A stretch of DNA of 64,000 bases from Gymnogyps californianus (lineage: Eukaryota > Chordata > Aves > Accipitriformes > Cathartidae): positions 101,310,914 to 101,374,913 of the forward strand of contig NC_059471.1 of NCBI RefSeq assembly GCF_018139145.2. Reading direction: 5' to 3'. Below are positions 25,110-36,722 of this stretch, one piece after another; position 1 is the stretch's first letter; each line of letters opens with the position of its first letter. The notes under the pieces were generated by a model. The model had not been told where the DNA came from, did not search any database, and saw only the letters and a program-made list of their open reading frames with translations. The translations under genes were made by a program, and so were the position numbers.

Positions 25110-25601
25110 CAATGTGCGCTTGCAGCCCAGAAAGCCAGCCGTATCCTAGGCTGCATCAAAAGAAGCATGGCTAGCAGGTCGAGGGAGGTGATTCTCCCCC
25201 TCTGCTCTGCTCTTGTGAGACCCCACCTGGAGTACTGCGTTCAGCTCTGGGGCCCCCAACATAAGAAGGACATGGACGTGTTGGAGCGAGTCCAGAGGAG
25301 GGCCACAAAGATGATCAGAGGGCTGGAGCACCTCTCCTATGAAGACAGGCTGAGAGAGCTGGGGTTGTTCAGCCTGGAGAAGAGAAGCCTCCGGGGAGAC
25401 CTTATAGCAGCCTTCCAGTACCTAAAGGGGGCCTACAAGAAAGCCAGAGAGGGACTTTTTACAAGGCCATGTGGTGATAGGACAAGGGGTAACGGCTTTA
25501 AACTGAAAGAGGGTAGATTTAGATTAGATGTAAGGAAGAAGTTCTTCACCAGGAGGGTGGTGAGGCACTGGAACAGGTTGCCCAGAGAAGTTGTGGATGC
25601 C
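25110..25601 (+). pseudogene. CR1 ORF2 C-terminal fragment, second reading frame
   Basis: After the frameshift near 25105 the CR1 C-terminal region continues in the next register. It carries the recognisable landmarks [69 protein letters not shown] and [10 protein letters not shown]. It stays open to the LTR junction, where the frame is cut inside the EVVDA segment. This region follows the RT domain in CR1 ORF2 and is the most commonly retained coding part of truncated avian CR1 copies. Confidence 0.92.
25597..25601 (+). repeat. Target-site duplication ATGCC, left copy
   Basis: The five bases ATGCC directly precede the LTR and are repeated exactly after it. A 5-bp duplication is the footprint of retroviral integration of some ERV classes. 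Confidence 0.9.
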
Positions 25602-25877
25602 TGTGCTGGTTTTGGCTGAGATAGAGTTAATTTTCTTTATAGTAGCTAGTATGGGGCTATGTTTTGGATTTGTGCTGAAAACAGTGTTGAGAATACAGGG
25701 ATGATTTAGTTACTGCTGAGCAGTGCTTACACAGAGTCAAGGCCTTTCCTGCTCCTCACACCACCCCACCAGTGAGTAGGCTGGGGATGCACAAGAAGTT
25801 GGGAGGGGACACAGCCGGGACAGCTGACCCCAGCTGACCAAAGGGATATTCCATACCACATAACGTCATGCACAGTG

Positions 25878-25884
25878 TATAAAG
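25878..25884 (+). promoter_or_regulatory. LTR TATA box (U3 promoter)
   Basis: TATAAAG lies inside the LTR, 8 bases after a CRE/ATF-like TAACGTCATG. Transcription would be expected to begin about 25-30 bases downstream, near 25905-25912, marking the U3/R border. Whether the promoter is still active is unknown. Confidence 0.7.
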
Positions 25885-26066
25885 CTGGTGGAAGAAGAAG
25901 GAGGAGGGGGTGGACTTTCGGAGTTATGGCGTTTGTCTTCCCAAGTACTGTTACGCATGATGGAGCCGGGCTTTCCTGGAGATGGCTGAACACCTGCCTG
26001 CCGACGGGAAGTAGTGAATGAATTCCTTGTTTTGCTTTTCTTGTGCACATGGCTTTTGCTTTACCT

Positions 26067-26072
26067 ATTAAA
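26067..26072 (+). terminator. LTR polyadenylation signal ATTAAA
   Basis: ATTAAA lies about 185 bases after the TATA box and is followed by C/T-rich DNA, the usual order of R and U5 in an LTR. It could end transcripts reading through this locus on the plus strand. Confidence 0.6.
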
Positions 26073-26199
26073 CTGTCTTCATCTCAACCCACAAGTTTTC
26101 TCACTTCTACGCTTCTAATTCTCTCCCCTATCCCACCAGGAGGGAGGGAGCGAGCGGCTGTGTGATGCTTAGCTTGCTGGCTGCGGTTAAACCATGACA

Positions 26200-26204
26200 A
26201 TGCC
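26200..26204 (+). repeat. Target-site duplication ATGCC, right copy
   Basis: This exact copy of the five bases on the other side of the LTR lies where the interrupted CR1 sequence resumes. Confidence 0.9.
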
Positions 26205-26352
26205 TTATCCCTGGAAGCGTTCAAGGCCAGATTGGATGGGGCTTTGGGCAACCTGGTCTAGTGGAAGGTGTCACTGCCTATGGCAGGGGAGTTGCAACTA
26301 GATGGTCTTTAAGGTCCCTTCCGACCCAAACTGTTCTATGATTCTATGATTA
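26205..26352 (+). mobile_element. CR1 LINE, 3' end of the split copy
   Basis: The text resumes with TTATCCCTGGAAG, the CR1 sequence that normally follows the EVVDA segment. It runs through the GGATGGGGCTTTGGGCAACC and GATGGTCTTTAAGGTCCC landmarks of the CR1 3' region and ends in the diagnostic octamer tail (TTCTATGATTCTATGATT). Together with the part left of the LTR it forms one insertion of about 1.17 kb in plus orientation. Confidence 0.95.
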
Positions 26353-29300
26353 AGTGTCTGGAGCTGATGCAGAGAGCTCCTTCACTGGGATTAATGCAGT
26401 AGCTGTTAGCAACACCAGGTAACAACCTCTGGCAGGACCAGCAGCCAGGAAGGACGAGGAGAAACACGCTTCACTGAGGCACTCACAGATGTTTATGAAC
26501 AGCAAGGAAGTGGCTGAGGCTCTTTCAGGCCTTTGAGGGAAGTGGGGTCTAGTGAGCCCTGAACGTGCTCCCCCCAGCCACCTCTCCTGCCTTGTCCCCT
26601 CCACCCTGGGATTTTCAAATCTGCTGCTTATCTGCCCCAGATAATGTCAAAGCTAGTACAGCTACTCATGGGAACACAACTGGGCAAACCTGGGGCCTTT
26701 TGAAAATACTGTCCTCTGAATACGATGAAGCACAGGGAGGTCCAGGGAGTCACATTTCCCTCCAGTCCTTGGTAAACATTTTTCACTAGTTCTAAAAATA
26801 AAAATGCTTTAGACAGCTACCTAAGCAATCCAGACTCAACAAATATCTTTATTATATGAAAATAAAGAAAACTTCCTGCATGTGGTTTGCTTTCAGCTAC
26901 CGTTATCTGTATAATAGACACTGAGCTAAGCAAGAAAAGCATAATAAAAAAAAGCAGATTTATGTTAGACCTGTTGCATAACACAAGGCAGACGTTTTCT
27001 TTTCTCCAGTGACCTTAGAAGTCCCTATGCTCTATTAATTGCTGGTTTGTTGTATGCATTCACTGAGGGGGGAAGAACATGGTCGAAAATAAGTTTTCTG
27101 CATTATATATTTGCCACATAAGAAAGGAAAATAGTGCTTCACATTTAAATCATGTAGTTAGTACAGGCTGACTGACTAGACTAGCTCTCCCACAATTAGG
27201 TGTTAGAAGATGTGCCTGATATCCCATTTGCAGGTCAAATCAACTCCACAAGGTCATCTGCCGCTCCCGAAAGCTGCCTGCCCCACTCCAACTCTGCCTG
27301 GTGGCAACCGCTCACCGCTGGAATTTGTTTCTGAGCATTGCAGAGCTCTTGGACTGCCTGCCCTAAAGCAACTGTGGCCAGACAAAGGCAATCTCTTTTC
27401 ACATAGAGCAGAATCCCAAGCCCTGTGAACTTAGCTCCCTCTGTTTGGCGTTACTGATCCGTTAGTCTAAATATGGTACATGGCAGTTTGATGGAAATCA
27501 TTTCCAGTAAGAGAGGATGTTTCCTCAGCAGTTTTCAAGCTGGCTCTGACTCAGGCATTCTCATGGGAGCCCATTTAACTGGTCATTAGGGAGACAGCAA
27601 AAAGGCATTGAGGAATTTCGTAACAAAGATGTGCATCCTGTATGAAAGACCTCCTGAGAATCCTCCTGGCCATTGGCTCTGTGCATGCTTGAGAGATTTT
27701 ATTAATGCTGCTGAAAAAGTATTGCTGAAACTAATCTATTATTTGTGCATAATTTTAAAGATGTTGTATTGTACTTGTTCCAGCAATGTGATGAACCATT
27801 GTGCTTGTAAAATGCTGTGCTCAAACAAACCATAATTAAATGTTTAAAGTCGATTAACACTCTATATTGCAACACACTAATCGATGGTGGAAGGGTTGCA
27901 GTTACTAAGTGAATAACAGGAAGAAACATCCAGAATTTGCTAAGCAAAGTCTTCTCACAAACTAGGACCAGAGTAAATATGGCAAGCAAAGACTCTATGT
28001 AAGAAAGTAAAGGGTGTGAATAGCCCTTACAAAAGCCAAAAGAGACAAAATAAGTATTCCTTCATAACACGTACTCTCTGATTTATGCCTTTTTGTGCCT
28101 ACATGTTTGAAGGCAAATCTTTTCCTGATTAGCAGTGATGGAAAGTTAATAAGGCTTTAATCCTGTAAAGTCCCTGAATATGCAGATTTCTTTAGGTGTC
28201 ATGGCTGGACCCACTGACTTTACTAGGATTACTAACATGTTTAAAACCAAGTCATATCTTAAGAATTTCATTGGACTGAATGTAGTAGCTGGCAGAAGGG
28301 TGGGTGTCTCAGCGGTCTGAAGTTTTGGTTTCCATTTCAAGTCATCCAGATTGTGGCTGCTCCTGACCCCAAAACATCCCACTGTGGAGGTGGCAGGCCA
28401 AGTGACAGACCTCCTGCCGAGGCACTTCTGTGGGGTTGGGATACCCCAAAGCCAGTTGTCCTCTCTACAAGGCTCAGGCAATCCAGAGAGATGAGGGCCT
28501 GTTGGATGAGCAATCCATAAGGTTGCTCTTCTCATCCAGACCCTGACATTCACTCAGAGAAAATGTAAAAGGCCTCCCTTATTGACCCTTCTTTGTAAGG
28601 CTCAGTCTTTAGACAGGAGTTTTCTTCATTTGGAGACATACTGATTCTTATCATTAATAGTAAGACCGTTTGATGAATGTTTACTGCCAAGCCAGACTGA
28701 ATCACAACCATTTTCTGCTGGCCTGAATAAACAAGAGCTATCAGGAGTGAAATCATATTGCCTAAGTAAGTGTTGGATCAAATACCTATGGGATTGCAAA
28801 TTTGGTTCCTGGGCATGTTGGCCTGATGCTACATGCAGGAGTAGTGACACGGGGGGAAAAAGCCTAGAAAAGGAGCAGAAAGGCACAGGGAAAAAACACG
28901 TACAGGACAGAAGGAGAAGGAAGTTTGGGTAGAAGTGCAATAAATTCTGTGAAAAAAGTTGTAGTGTTCAGGTGCTCTGCACTGAAAAGTGGGACACACC
29001 ACAGCTAATCAGCTCCTTAGGCTTGCTAGTTGAGGGTCTCTGAGAGAGGCAGGCATTGATCTTACAGGTGAAATTCCAGAAAACTTTACATCAGGCAAAT
29101 ATGACAGAGTTTTCTCCGCCCTCAAAATTTGCTTTCCTTGAATAGCTGGATGTTCCCTACGGGTCTCTACTCCAATATCTCATTTCTCTGATGATGCTCT
29201 CTGTAGTTGGTGCTATTACAACTCCACATGCTCTTGTTACTCATCTGAACCTGCCTGATGTCTTTCTCCTTCATGCTAAGCTCTTGACCTCAATAACTTC

Positions 29301-32300
29301 TTGTGGCCAGGAGATCCTTACCCTATCAACATGCACAAAAAAAGATTTTTTTAAGCTGATCTAACTGGCTAAGCCTCTATTTTAAGCTGTTAAGCCTAGT
29401 CCAGCCTTACCAATGCGTAGCTTTTTAGGCAATCTTATCCAGTGTACCTTAGCCAAGGTATCCCTGTAGCTGAATTTAATATGTAAAGATTTAGCAGAAC
29501 AAACTTGCTGGTACGTGTTTTGAAAAAAATTCCTGCAACGAGAAGCATGAATTACACATAATTATTGACCCTGCAGTATAAATACTGATGATAGGAAGCT
29601 TTTAAAATGTACATTATTAAACTGGTAGAGTGTTTATAGCTATAGAGACATCAGTGGTTTAGCAATTAAATGCATATTTATGAACTCTTCTAAATAGATA
29701 TTATTCATCCAAAAATTTCAGTTTTAAGATAATTTAAAAAAACACTTTTCAGATCCAGGACACTAGATTGTGTGACTCAGCTCCCTTCTTGTCCAATTTT
29801 TGCCGTTGGTCACTGATGATGCGTTGTGTGAGTGACGGAGAAAAGCCAGTTGTTTTCAAGTATTCAGTTGTAGCTGGCTCTAGGCAGAAGTGGGACTCGG
29901 TCCGTGCAGTGCATGCTCTAGGTCCTGGGGTGGGAGAGGTCGTGGCTCCGATCTGCAGCAGGAGCAAGTTGGGGGAAGGCCTGCAGAGTACAGGGCTTGA
30001 TGAGATATAGGTCCAAAGGGTGGGCTGGGCCATAGGGAAACAAAGACTCAGGGGAGATAGGCTGGGTTATGTTGGCAGGTAGGAAGAGTATATGGGACCA
30101 AGGTGAAGGGAAAGGCATTCGTCCCCTTCTGGTATTGTACAATGCTAATAGCTCACTCAAATCTTTGTCTTAAACCTGATGATCCATCAAGAGTATGAAA
30201 CCAAACACACAGATGGTGTCCCCAGGGGGCATTTCATCTGCAGCCATAGGGAGTAACGTGATTTCCCAAATCATCCCTGCAGAAGGGGCATATTGGGCAG
30301 TCCGCTATACTAACTGGTCACCAAGGGCGGAGTTACGAGATTGGATTTTAGACATGGGTTTAGACTGAGACAGAAAGCGACAAGCTGGAACTCAGGTCAA
30401 TTAAAAAAATTTTACCACTTACAAGTCCCTTTCCTTACCCCTCAGCTCTTATGTTGTACTGCCAGTTATTTAGACATGTCAGGCAGGTCAGGAGGAGATG
30501 AAGGTGAACATATGTGCTGAGATATCAAGGGATGCTGATCACCTGAATCGTGAAAGTAACTGGTTTGAACTAAAATAAGAGCTGCTGTTCTGTTTGGGTT
30601 CAGGATTTGAGTAACCTTGTGTGAAACCATAGTGTTTAAGTAACCTCTCTCCTTTCCCTTTCCGCCTCACTCCCTCACCTTCTGCCTCCGAGTTTCCACA
30701 CAGTAGTGCAGTCTGATGAAGACTATCAAGTCTGATTTTCAGCCAGGTAAGTTCAGCTGAAAATCAGAAGGGTACTGCTTACCCACTAGGCCTTCGTGGG
30801 ACTCCCCCAGCCACCTGTAATTCATTGGATGCTCTTCTACTGATATGCAAGAAGACAGCCTGCCTGGAAAAAAGTTCCAGCTATTTATTTACCTCTGAAT
30901 GGATGGTGGGACCTGACTTCTGATGAGCTCCTGTCACCTCTGGTAGGGCCTGAGTGGCTCTGGGTGCTGAGCCTCAGCTCAGCTGCCTCTGGCGCCAGAG
31001 GAGGATGCTTAGTGCCCAGGATGCAGGGAAGGAGGAAAGAAAAGCCTTGAAATAGTTGTGATCTTTGGCGGCAAGCCAAGGAAGTTTGCCTCTCTCTGGA
31101 AGAGGGGAAGTTTGAATAAATTATCCAAGTTGTTGTAGAGATTATTACTCCCTCTGGGTCTTCTCTGGGGAAGGTGATGATGGGAGAGCACGGGAAAGGA
31201 AGCTGCTTAAGTCTGATAGAGTGGAGACTTGCGCTCAATGTTGGGCCAACCTGACAAAACTGTCCCATGAGAAGTGTGTGCAGTGGAGGCACTCAGCGGT
31301 ATTTGTTTTTGTTGGCTCAGCATCTGTGGCCTTCAAGTGTGGCAGGAGATATTGCCAGGGTACAGAAGAAGGGAGCTGAAGGTTTCTGGGGCTTTCTGCC
31401 AGCTTTTCGCCCTGTTGCCATTGAGGGACTTTCTGGTGACAGGGTCAGAGTGTCTCTGAAGAGTCAGAGAAAGGGACAGAGCTCAAGATCTAGCTCTAAC
31501 CCTGGCACCTCTCGCAAGCTGCTCTCAACCATATTATATTGGAAAAGCTCTATATCCCTATACATCATTGTGCAAAACTTTTGCACAGAACCTGGAAAAT
31601 CAGTCCTCTGACATGCGAGCTGCCCCTGTCATCTCACTGAGGACCAAACGTAGACATTCGGTGCAGCTGATATTTTAAATGCCCCAAATGCCAATGCTTC
31701 TGTTGCTTATGTGGGAAAAAGAGCAGAGCGGCTGCCGAGTGGTCTCTCTGAATTTCCCCTCAGTTCCGGGAGGGGGAGGCATGCGAGAGGGGATGCCAGG
31801 CGCCTGCTCCCCATCCCTGGAGAGGGGACCGGCTGGGGAAGCCGTGGGGCTGGGGAACAGGCTGCCCTCTGCTAGACGTGTGCGCAGACCTCTCTGTGCA
31901 GCTTCTCATCTGGGTGAGTCACAGGACTGGGACTCGCTGTGTGGGCATAGCTTCAGCAGTGTATCATTGCTCCCCCCTCTCCGTCCCTGGGTGGGTTCTG
32001 CATGGAGAGCCCAGATGGAGGAATTTCTTTCTTTACACAGTGGGTGTTAATCAACATTTTGGGAAACGCAATTACAGGTTCACAAGCTGTGGAAACCTCT
32101 GGGTTTCCCACACTTGGTCAGTATGGTCATCGTCCATGGCTCAGCTCTTTCTTTAGCTGCCAGGGACACTTAACCTCTCACAGTGTCTGCATGAGACTGG
32201 GAATGTTTTCTGAATGACTAAGGTGCCAGCCCTGGAGGCATACGTGTACGTGTTGCAATAGCCAGCGCTAGGATTTTCCTAAGAGAATTAGGAACGCAGT

Positions 32301-35300
32301 TTTTCTGGGAGCCAAACTCTATTAGGTTTTTTTGAAAATCCCTGCCTTTTTGTTACTAGCTTTCCAGCTGAGCATGTTAGACTCCTGGCACCGCTGCCGT
32401 ACTCTGCTGCATTACTCAGCTTTTGTGCTGCCAGACTGAAATGTCAATGCAAGTAACTGTCAGCCTCCCAGGAGGTGAAATGTAGAGCACTATTCCCCCC
32501 TCCCTAGGTAAGCGGTTTCAGGATACGGCTTGGTCAGTTACGAGAAAGGTTATAGGGTATGTTGCCTGAGGTAGTGAGGGGCTGGACTTACCAATACACA
32601 ATGTCCTTCCCAGTCCTGAGTTCCCAAGAACACCCTGAATGATGTGGAAAAATAAGGTTTTCCCATTATGCGCGCTTTCCTGAGTCGTTCTGCTAAATTA
32701 TATTCCCGTTGCCATTTTTCTGCATTCCTACATGGCTAAGTCCTGACTGCTATGTCCAGTGAAAACCTTTGTTATCAGAAGCCATAATTTACCTACCAGC
32801 TCTCGGAGGTCACCACTTATTGGACATTTATATCCTGACCTTAAGGCCTTGCCTATACAGAAAGGCTGTACTGCTCTAGCCTTATTGGTATAATTAGAGT
32901 AAACCAATCTCTACCTTTCCCCCAATCCTCCTTGGTGCGGATGCAATTACACAGCTATAAAGATGTTTATACAAATCTGGGTTATTCTTACAGAGAAAGC
33001 AGAGTGTGTTTTACCACAACAAGGCATTTTTATTTCAGTATAACTGCATCCCCACCAAGCCTTATGCTGATCTAATTAGGGCTAATTTTATACAGAAGTG
33101 GATGCCAGAAGGAGCATGCTGAAACGCTGATATGTGGGGGCAGATGCATACACAGGGCTACTGTCTATGTCTTACATATGTTCTGATGTGGCACTCCCAC
33201 CTGTGGCCTAGCACTGTGAGATAAGGAGGTCGTATCGCCAACTGAAATAATTGTACGCATACAGAAACTGTGTTTAGACAAGGCGTATAGAGAAACACAA
33301 CTTATTGCCTATCATTTCCTATTCTTCAGAGGCTGGACTGCCCTGCTGTAAGGCAATCCTGACAACAACCAGAAGCGTAAGGTCCACGAGATGACATGTA
33401 AGGTTTGGTCTAAGACATGAAATACTGAAATTAACAGACATGAAATACTGAAGTAATAAATACTGTTTAAACAGACAATTCAAGAGAACAAGCTCCTATG
33501 AATTAATGCTTCATGGTCTGAAGTGCTTTTAGCGTTTCAATTCCTTTTGAAGGATTTGGGAGAAAATGGCCCATGTGTCTGGAAAGAAACCTCACACTGA
33601 CCTCACCCAAGAAATCTGGATGCCTTCTTCCTCTTTTAAAGGAGCAAATAAAGATGAATCTAAATGAAGTGGCCAGCAAAACTTCAAGCCAAGTCAGTTA
33701 CAACATATCTGCAACCACAAGCCAATTAGGCCTGCCCTGGGGGTTTAATACAGTGTGCTAGACAATGCCAGTATCTGAAAGTCTGTAGTGCTTTCTAGTC
33801 CATGAAAAAAACCCAATTAACTGAAAACAAGGTAAATAATAAACATGTTATGTAATATATTTTTGAACATGTAGTATTCATGCCATTTCTCCAGGGCACC
33901 TCAATTCCAGGATGAGACGAGACTTTATTCAAACCCTGCTGACAGTAAAGCACTTTTTAAAGGAACAAGGATGTTTGGCAGGGCTTCAGTAGTCAGAAAC
34001 TCCTTGGCCGTGCACAGCTGTACCCTGCCTTACTGACTCAGATGCTGATCCTGAGGTCTGAACCAGCTGCTCCTACAAGTTCGAGCAGCCATAGGCCTGC
34101 TCTGCAAGCTTATTTATCAGCTGGGAAAGTCCCATATGGCCCATAACATACAGGCTGGCAAGGCCTAGCATCGTCAGGGTGCACTTTGCTTTGTCTTCAC
34201 TTTCTCGGTCATGATGTGCTCCTACGTGGGGAAGATGGGCTGAGTAAATTTGGCTTTAGCCAAGCATTACAGCTGGCTGCTGACAACTGGTCTAAGGAGC
34301 TTCAGTTCTACTCTGGTGGTACAAAGGGATTTCAGTGAAGACCGATGATCTGTCCAATAGTAGTAACTTCTAGAAAATTTTTAGGTTTTCCAATAGCAGT
34401 ATCAAAACCCAGGCTGTGGTAATAGCTATAATTTCTTTCCCATTGTCTTTAAATGTGTTGTGAATGTGCAGCCAGGAAACATAGCTTGTCTTGTGTCACG
34501 CGTCCTCAGTTCCTCATGCTTTGCAGTGAAGCTGGTCAATGTAATTTTTAGACAAGATAAACTGAAGTTGCTATCCATTTTCATTCCACAACCTACAGTC
34601 AGGGATAAGAATTTGTCTTCTCTTCCCACACACCTTCCCAGCCTGAGGGCAACACCCTACTTTCAGTAAAGTCAATGGACTTCTGCCATTGCCTTCAGTG
34701 GAACCCAGAATTCAGCAACATGTTTGGAAGTTCTCATATTTTACAGGCAATACATGAGCCCTGAGATAAAACAAACAGCTGACGTGAAATATTATAGTTT
34801 CAGGCTCATCATCCCCACATCAGTCAACCTTCACTGCTGTAAAAATACTCTCTAAAAAGGACCCCCAGAGAGCCTTGTACTCTCATAGAGCCTGCACAGG
34901 ACCAGAAGCGGGACACCAATGGCCGCAGGCAGCAATGCCGAGCATTAGGGGAAGGGGAGCGGGCCTGGAGGAGGCTGGGGTCGGAGGGACTCTGGGGTGA
35001 GAGGGAGGGCTGTGCCACACATTTGTGTTACCTGTGTAAGCGTACAACCTGCTTTGTTTCTACATTGAGAGATTTTGCTTTTCACAGCTAACCTCTGGTT
35101 ATACAAGTGATTTCTTACACGGTGCACTGAGCAACACCTAATCATTTTCCCTCATACAAGGAAGTTAATGATTGTTTAATGTGTCTGGAGCAATGATGTC
35201 CTGTGTTCGGCTTACAGGTCTCTAAGGCTATCCAGGAAGTTTAACTGTTCAGTAACAGCTGAGCTTTCCATTTAATTAATTTTGGCATTCTTTTTGTATT

Positions 35301-36177
35301 CCCATCTCTTTTCATTTCCAAGAATTCTTTGGAAAATAAATGGCATCTGATTTTGCAGATTAAAGCAAAAACCCACATTCATTATTTCACATCAAACATT
35401 TTCTTATGGATGAATGAGGAGGGGAAATGTCCTTGGGCCTCTGATAAAGAGAAGAGAGGTCCCATGGCTTCCACCCTATGGAGAAGGATCTTGCCCTATG
35501 GAATTGCGGGTTTCTGCACCAAAAAAACCACTCAGAGCAGCAGCTCACTCCTTCCTGGGTGGCAGAAAAGGCCCAGCAGCTCTCTGTTGTACTCTGTCAG
35601 GAGAAAAAAGGGAGAGAAACTGATGTTGAAGTAGTGGTGGTGGTGGCCCTGTGATTTCCCATATGGACCTCCTCAGCTGGAGCACAGAGCTGTTGGTGGT
35701 GTCAGTCTCTCCTTGGTGATCCCTCTCAGTCACAAGATATACTGAGCTGATTTAGGGCACTTCTACTGGCTTACTTCAACTGCAATTTGGACATCATATT
35801 CTCTTTTGCTGTTATTTCTATTTCATCCTAAACAAGTGGAAACAGGTAACTGATCTCTGAGGAACCAGAAGGTCTGATGTACCCGAAATCTCAGGTAGTC
35901 ATATTGAGGGATGAAAATGTCTTAATCAAGCCACTGTTTTCTATGTGTTTTTTTTCTGAAGCTTGGAGCCTTGGAGCTACCTTGTCATTCCAGCTGGACT
36001 TGTTTCCAGCCAGGGGCAGCTGTGGGCCCAGGCAAGGTAGGACTGGGATGCTTTGACTTTTCTGCAAGCAAGTCCGTTAGTCAAACCTGTGTTATTGGTG
36101 GCATTTGTTATTCTCATTTTGAAATTTCACATTGAGTTTCAAAGATAACATAATGCAGAAAAATGCTTTTAATGATC
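26353..36177. other. Unique non-coding DNA, mostly AT-rich
   Basis: No gene is recognised over nearly 10 kb. Possible conserved blocks by texture are 27690-28000 (TTATTAATGC, ATAATTAAATGTTTAAAG) and 29540-29740 (CACATAATTATTGACC, CAATTAAATGCATATTTATG). Old amniote repeat scraps of the GACTTCAATGGG type appear at 28199-28238 and 34665-34714. A 17-base word (AGACATGAAATACTGAA) is tandemly duplicated at a 23-base period (33413-33429 and 33436-33452). Open frames of up to 135 codons (28146-28553 and 30885-31292, minus strand) have no recognisable domains. Confidence 0.5.
34665..34714. repeat. Ancient amniote repeat scrap (GACTTCAATGGG type)
   Basis: The words AGTAAAGTCAATGGACTT and CCATTGCCTTCAGTGGAAC form two opposed copies of the CATTGACTTCA motif, the signature of a dispersed amniote repeat recognised from memory. 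The source family is not known to me. Confidence 0.4.
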
Positions 36178-36722
36178 AATCTAGAAGGGAGGGGGAACTG
36201 CTGTTCAGGAGATCAGAGTGGATAATGCAAATGCTCTCAGTGCCTGGAGATGTAGACAAATTAGGGAGAGGCCAGAGGAGAGCTACAAGAACAATAAGAA
36301 ATTTAAAAACCACAGTCTGTTAGGAAAGATTAAAGGAAGTAGGGGGCTTAGTCAAGGGCAAAGGTTGGTGAAGGATATATAAAGTCTTTGAATATTTAAA
36401 GGCTGTTATAGGCAATCAATTTTCTTCAAGTCCACCTAGGGAAGTACCAAAAGAAATCTACTCAGTCTGTGGCAAATATAATATACCTTGCTTATTAGCA
36501 AAATCTCTTGTTGTTGTTGTTTGTTCCTCTTTAAAAAAAAAAAAACACGTTAGTGAAATGATAGAGCAGATTATCTAGGAAAATCATGGAATTCCCTCCC
36601 AAAATGTTTTCAAGACTCAGCTAGACAATCTTCTGCCAGAGATGCCTGGTTACACTTAATCTTGCCTCAGTACAGGGGTTTGTACTAGATGAACTCAAGC
36701 TGCATAAATATTGATGAGAAAC
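36178..36722 (+). mobile_element. Ancient CR1 LINE remnant, 3' end
   Basis: On the plus strand a decayed CR1 C-terminal coding region is still legible. The frame starting near 36132 reads DVDKLGRGQRRATRTIRNLK, matching the usual [14 protein letters not shown] landmark. Further on, TTTTCAAGACTCAGCTAGACAA and then ATGCCTGGTTACACTTAATC, CTTGCCTCAGTACAGGGG and TTGTACTAGATGAACTC follow the 3'-UTR order of old amniote CR1 families shared with turtles. The octamer tail is lost. A GTTGTT run and an A13 run (36533-36545) interrupt it. The divergence shows it is far older than the CR1 copy at 24.6 kb. Confidence 0.8.

Larger units (their letters stand above)
24580..25601 (+). mobile_element. CR1 LINE, 5'-truncated, upstream part of split copy
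   Basis: This is the 3' part of a CR1 (chicken repeat 1) non-LTR retrotransposon. It starts abruptly inside the reverse-transcriptase domain, as expected for incomplete reverse transcription. Reading along the plus strand it encodes RT block A, the GIPQGS block, the FADD catalytic block and the conserved C-terminal region of CR1 ORF2. The copy is interrupted by a solo LTR, and its remaining 3' end continues after the LTR. The long readable frames show limited decay, so it is much younger than the CR1 remnants near 36 and 56 kb. The exact 5' boundary is uncertain by about 15 bases. Confidence 0.95.
25602..26199 (+). mobile_element. Solo endogenous-retrovirus LTR (598 bp) inserted in CR1
   Basis: The element starts TGTGCTGG and ends CCATGACA, giving the TG...CA termini of a retroviral LTR with short imperfect inverted ends (TGT/ACA). 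It is flanked by identical 5-bp copies of ATGCC and has no internal gag, pol or env sequence, so it is a solo LTR left by recombination between two LTRs of a former provirus. Inside, a CRE-like TAACGTCATG (25861) and a TATA box (25878-25884) mark U3. An ATTAAA polyadenylation signal (26067-26072) and a C/T-rich region downstream mark R/U5. I recall closely similar LTRs as abundant in many birds, but I will not assign a catalogue name. The 5-bp duplication favours an ERV-L-like or gammaretrovirus-like group over beta-like groups with 6 bp. No viral protein is encoded. Confidence 0.93.

Noticed and set aside
28626..28940. Minus-strand frame with a leucine-rich start resembling a signal peptide
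   Set aside because: The apparent start codon is TTG, not ATG, and there is no supporting splice site.
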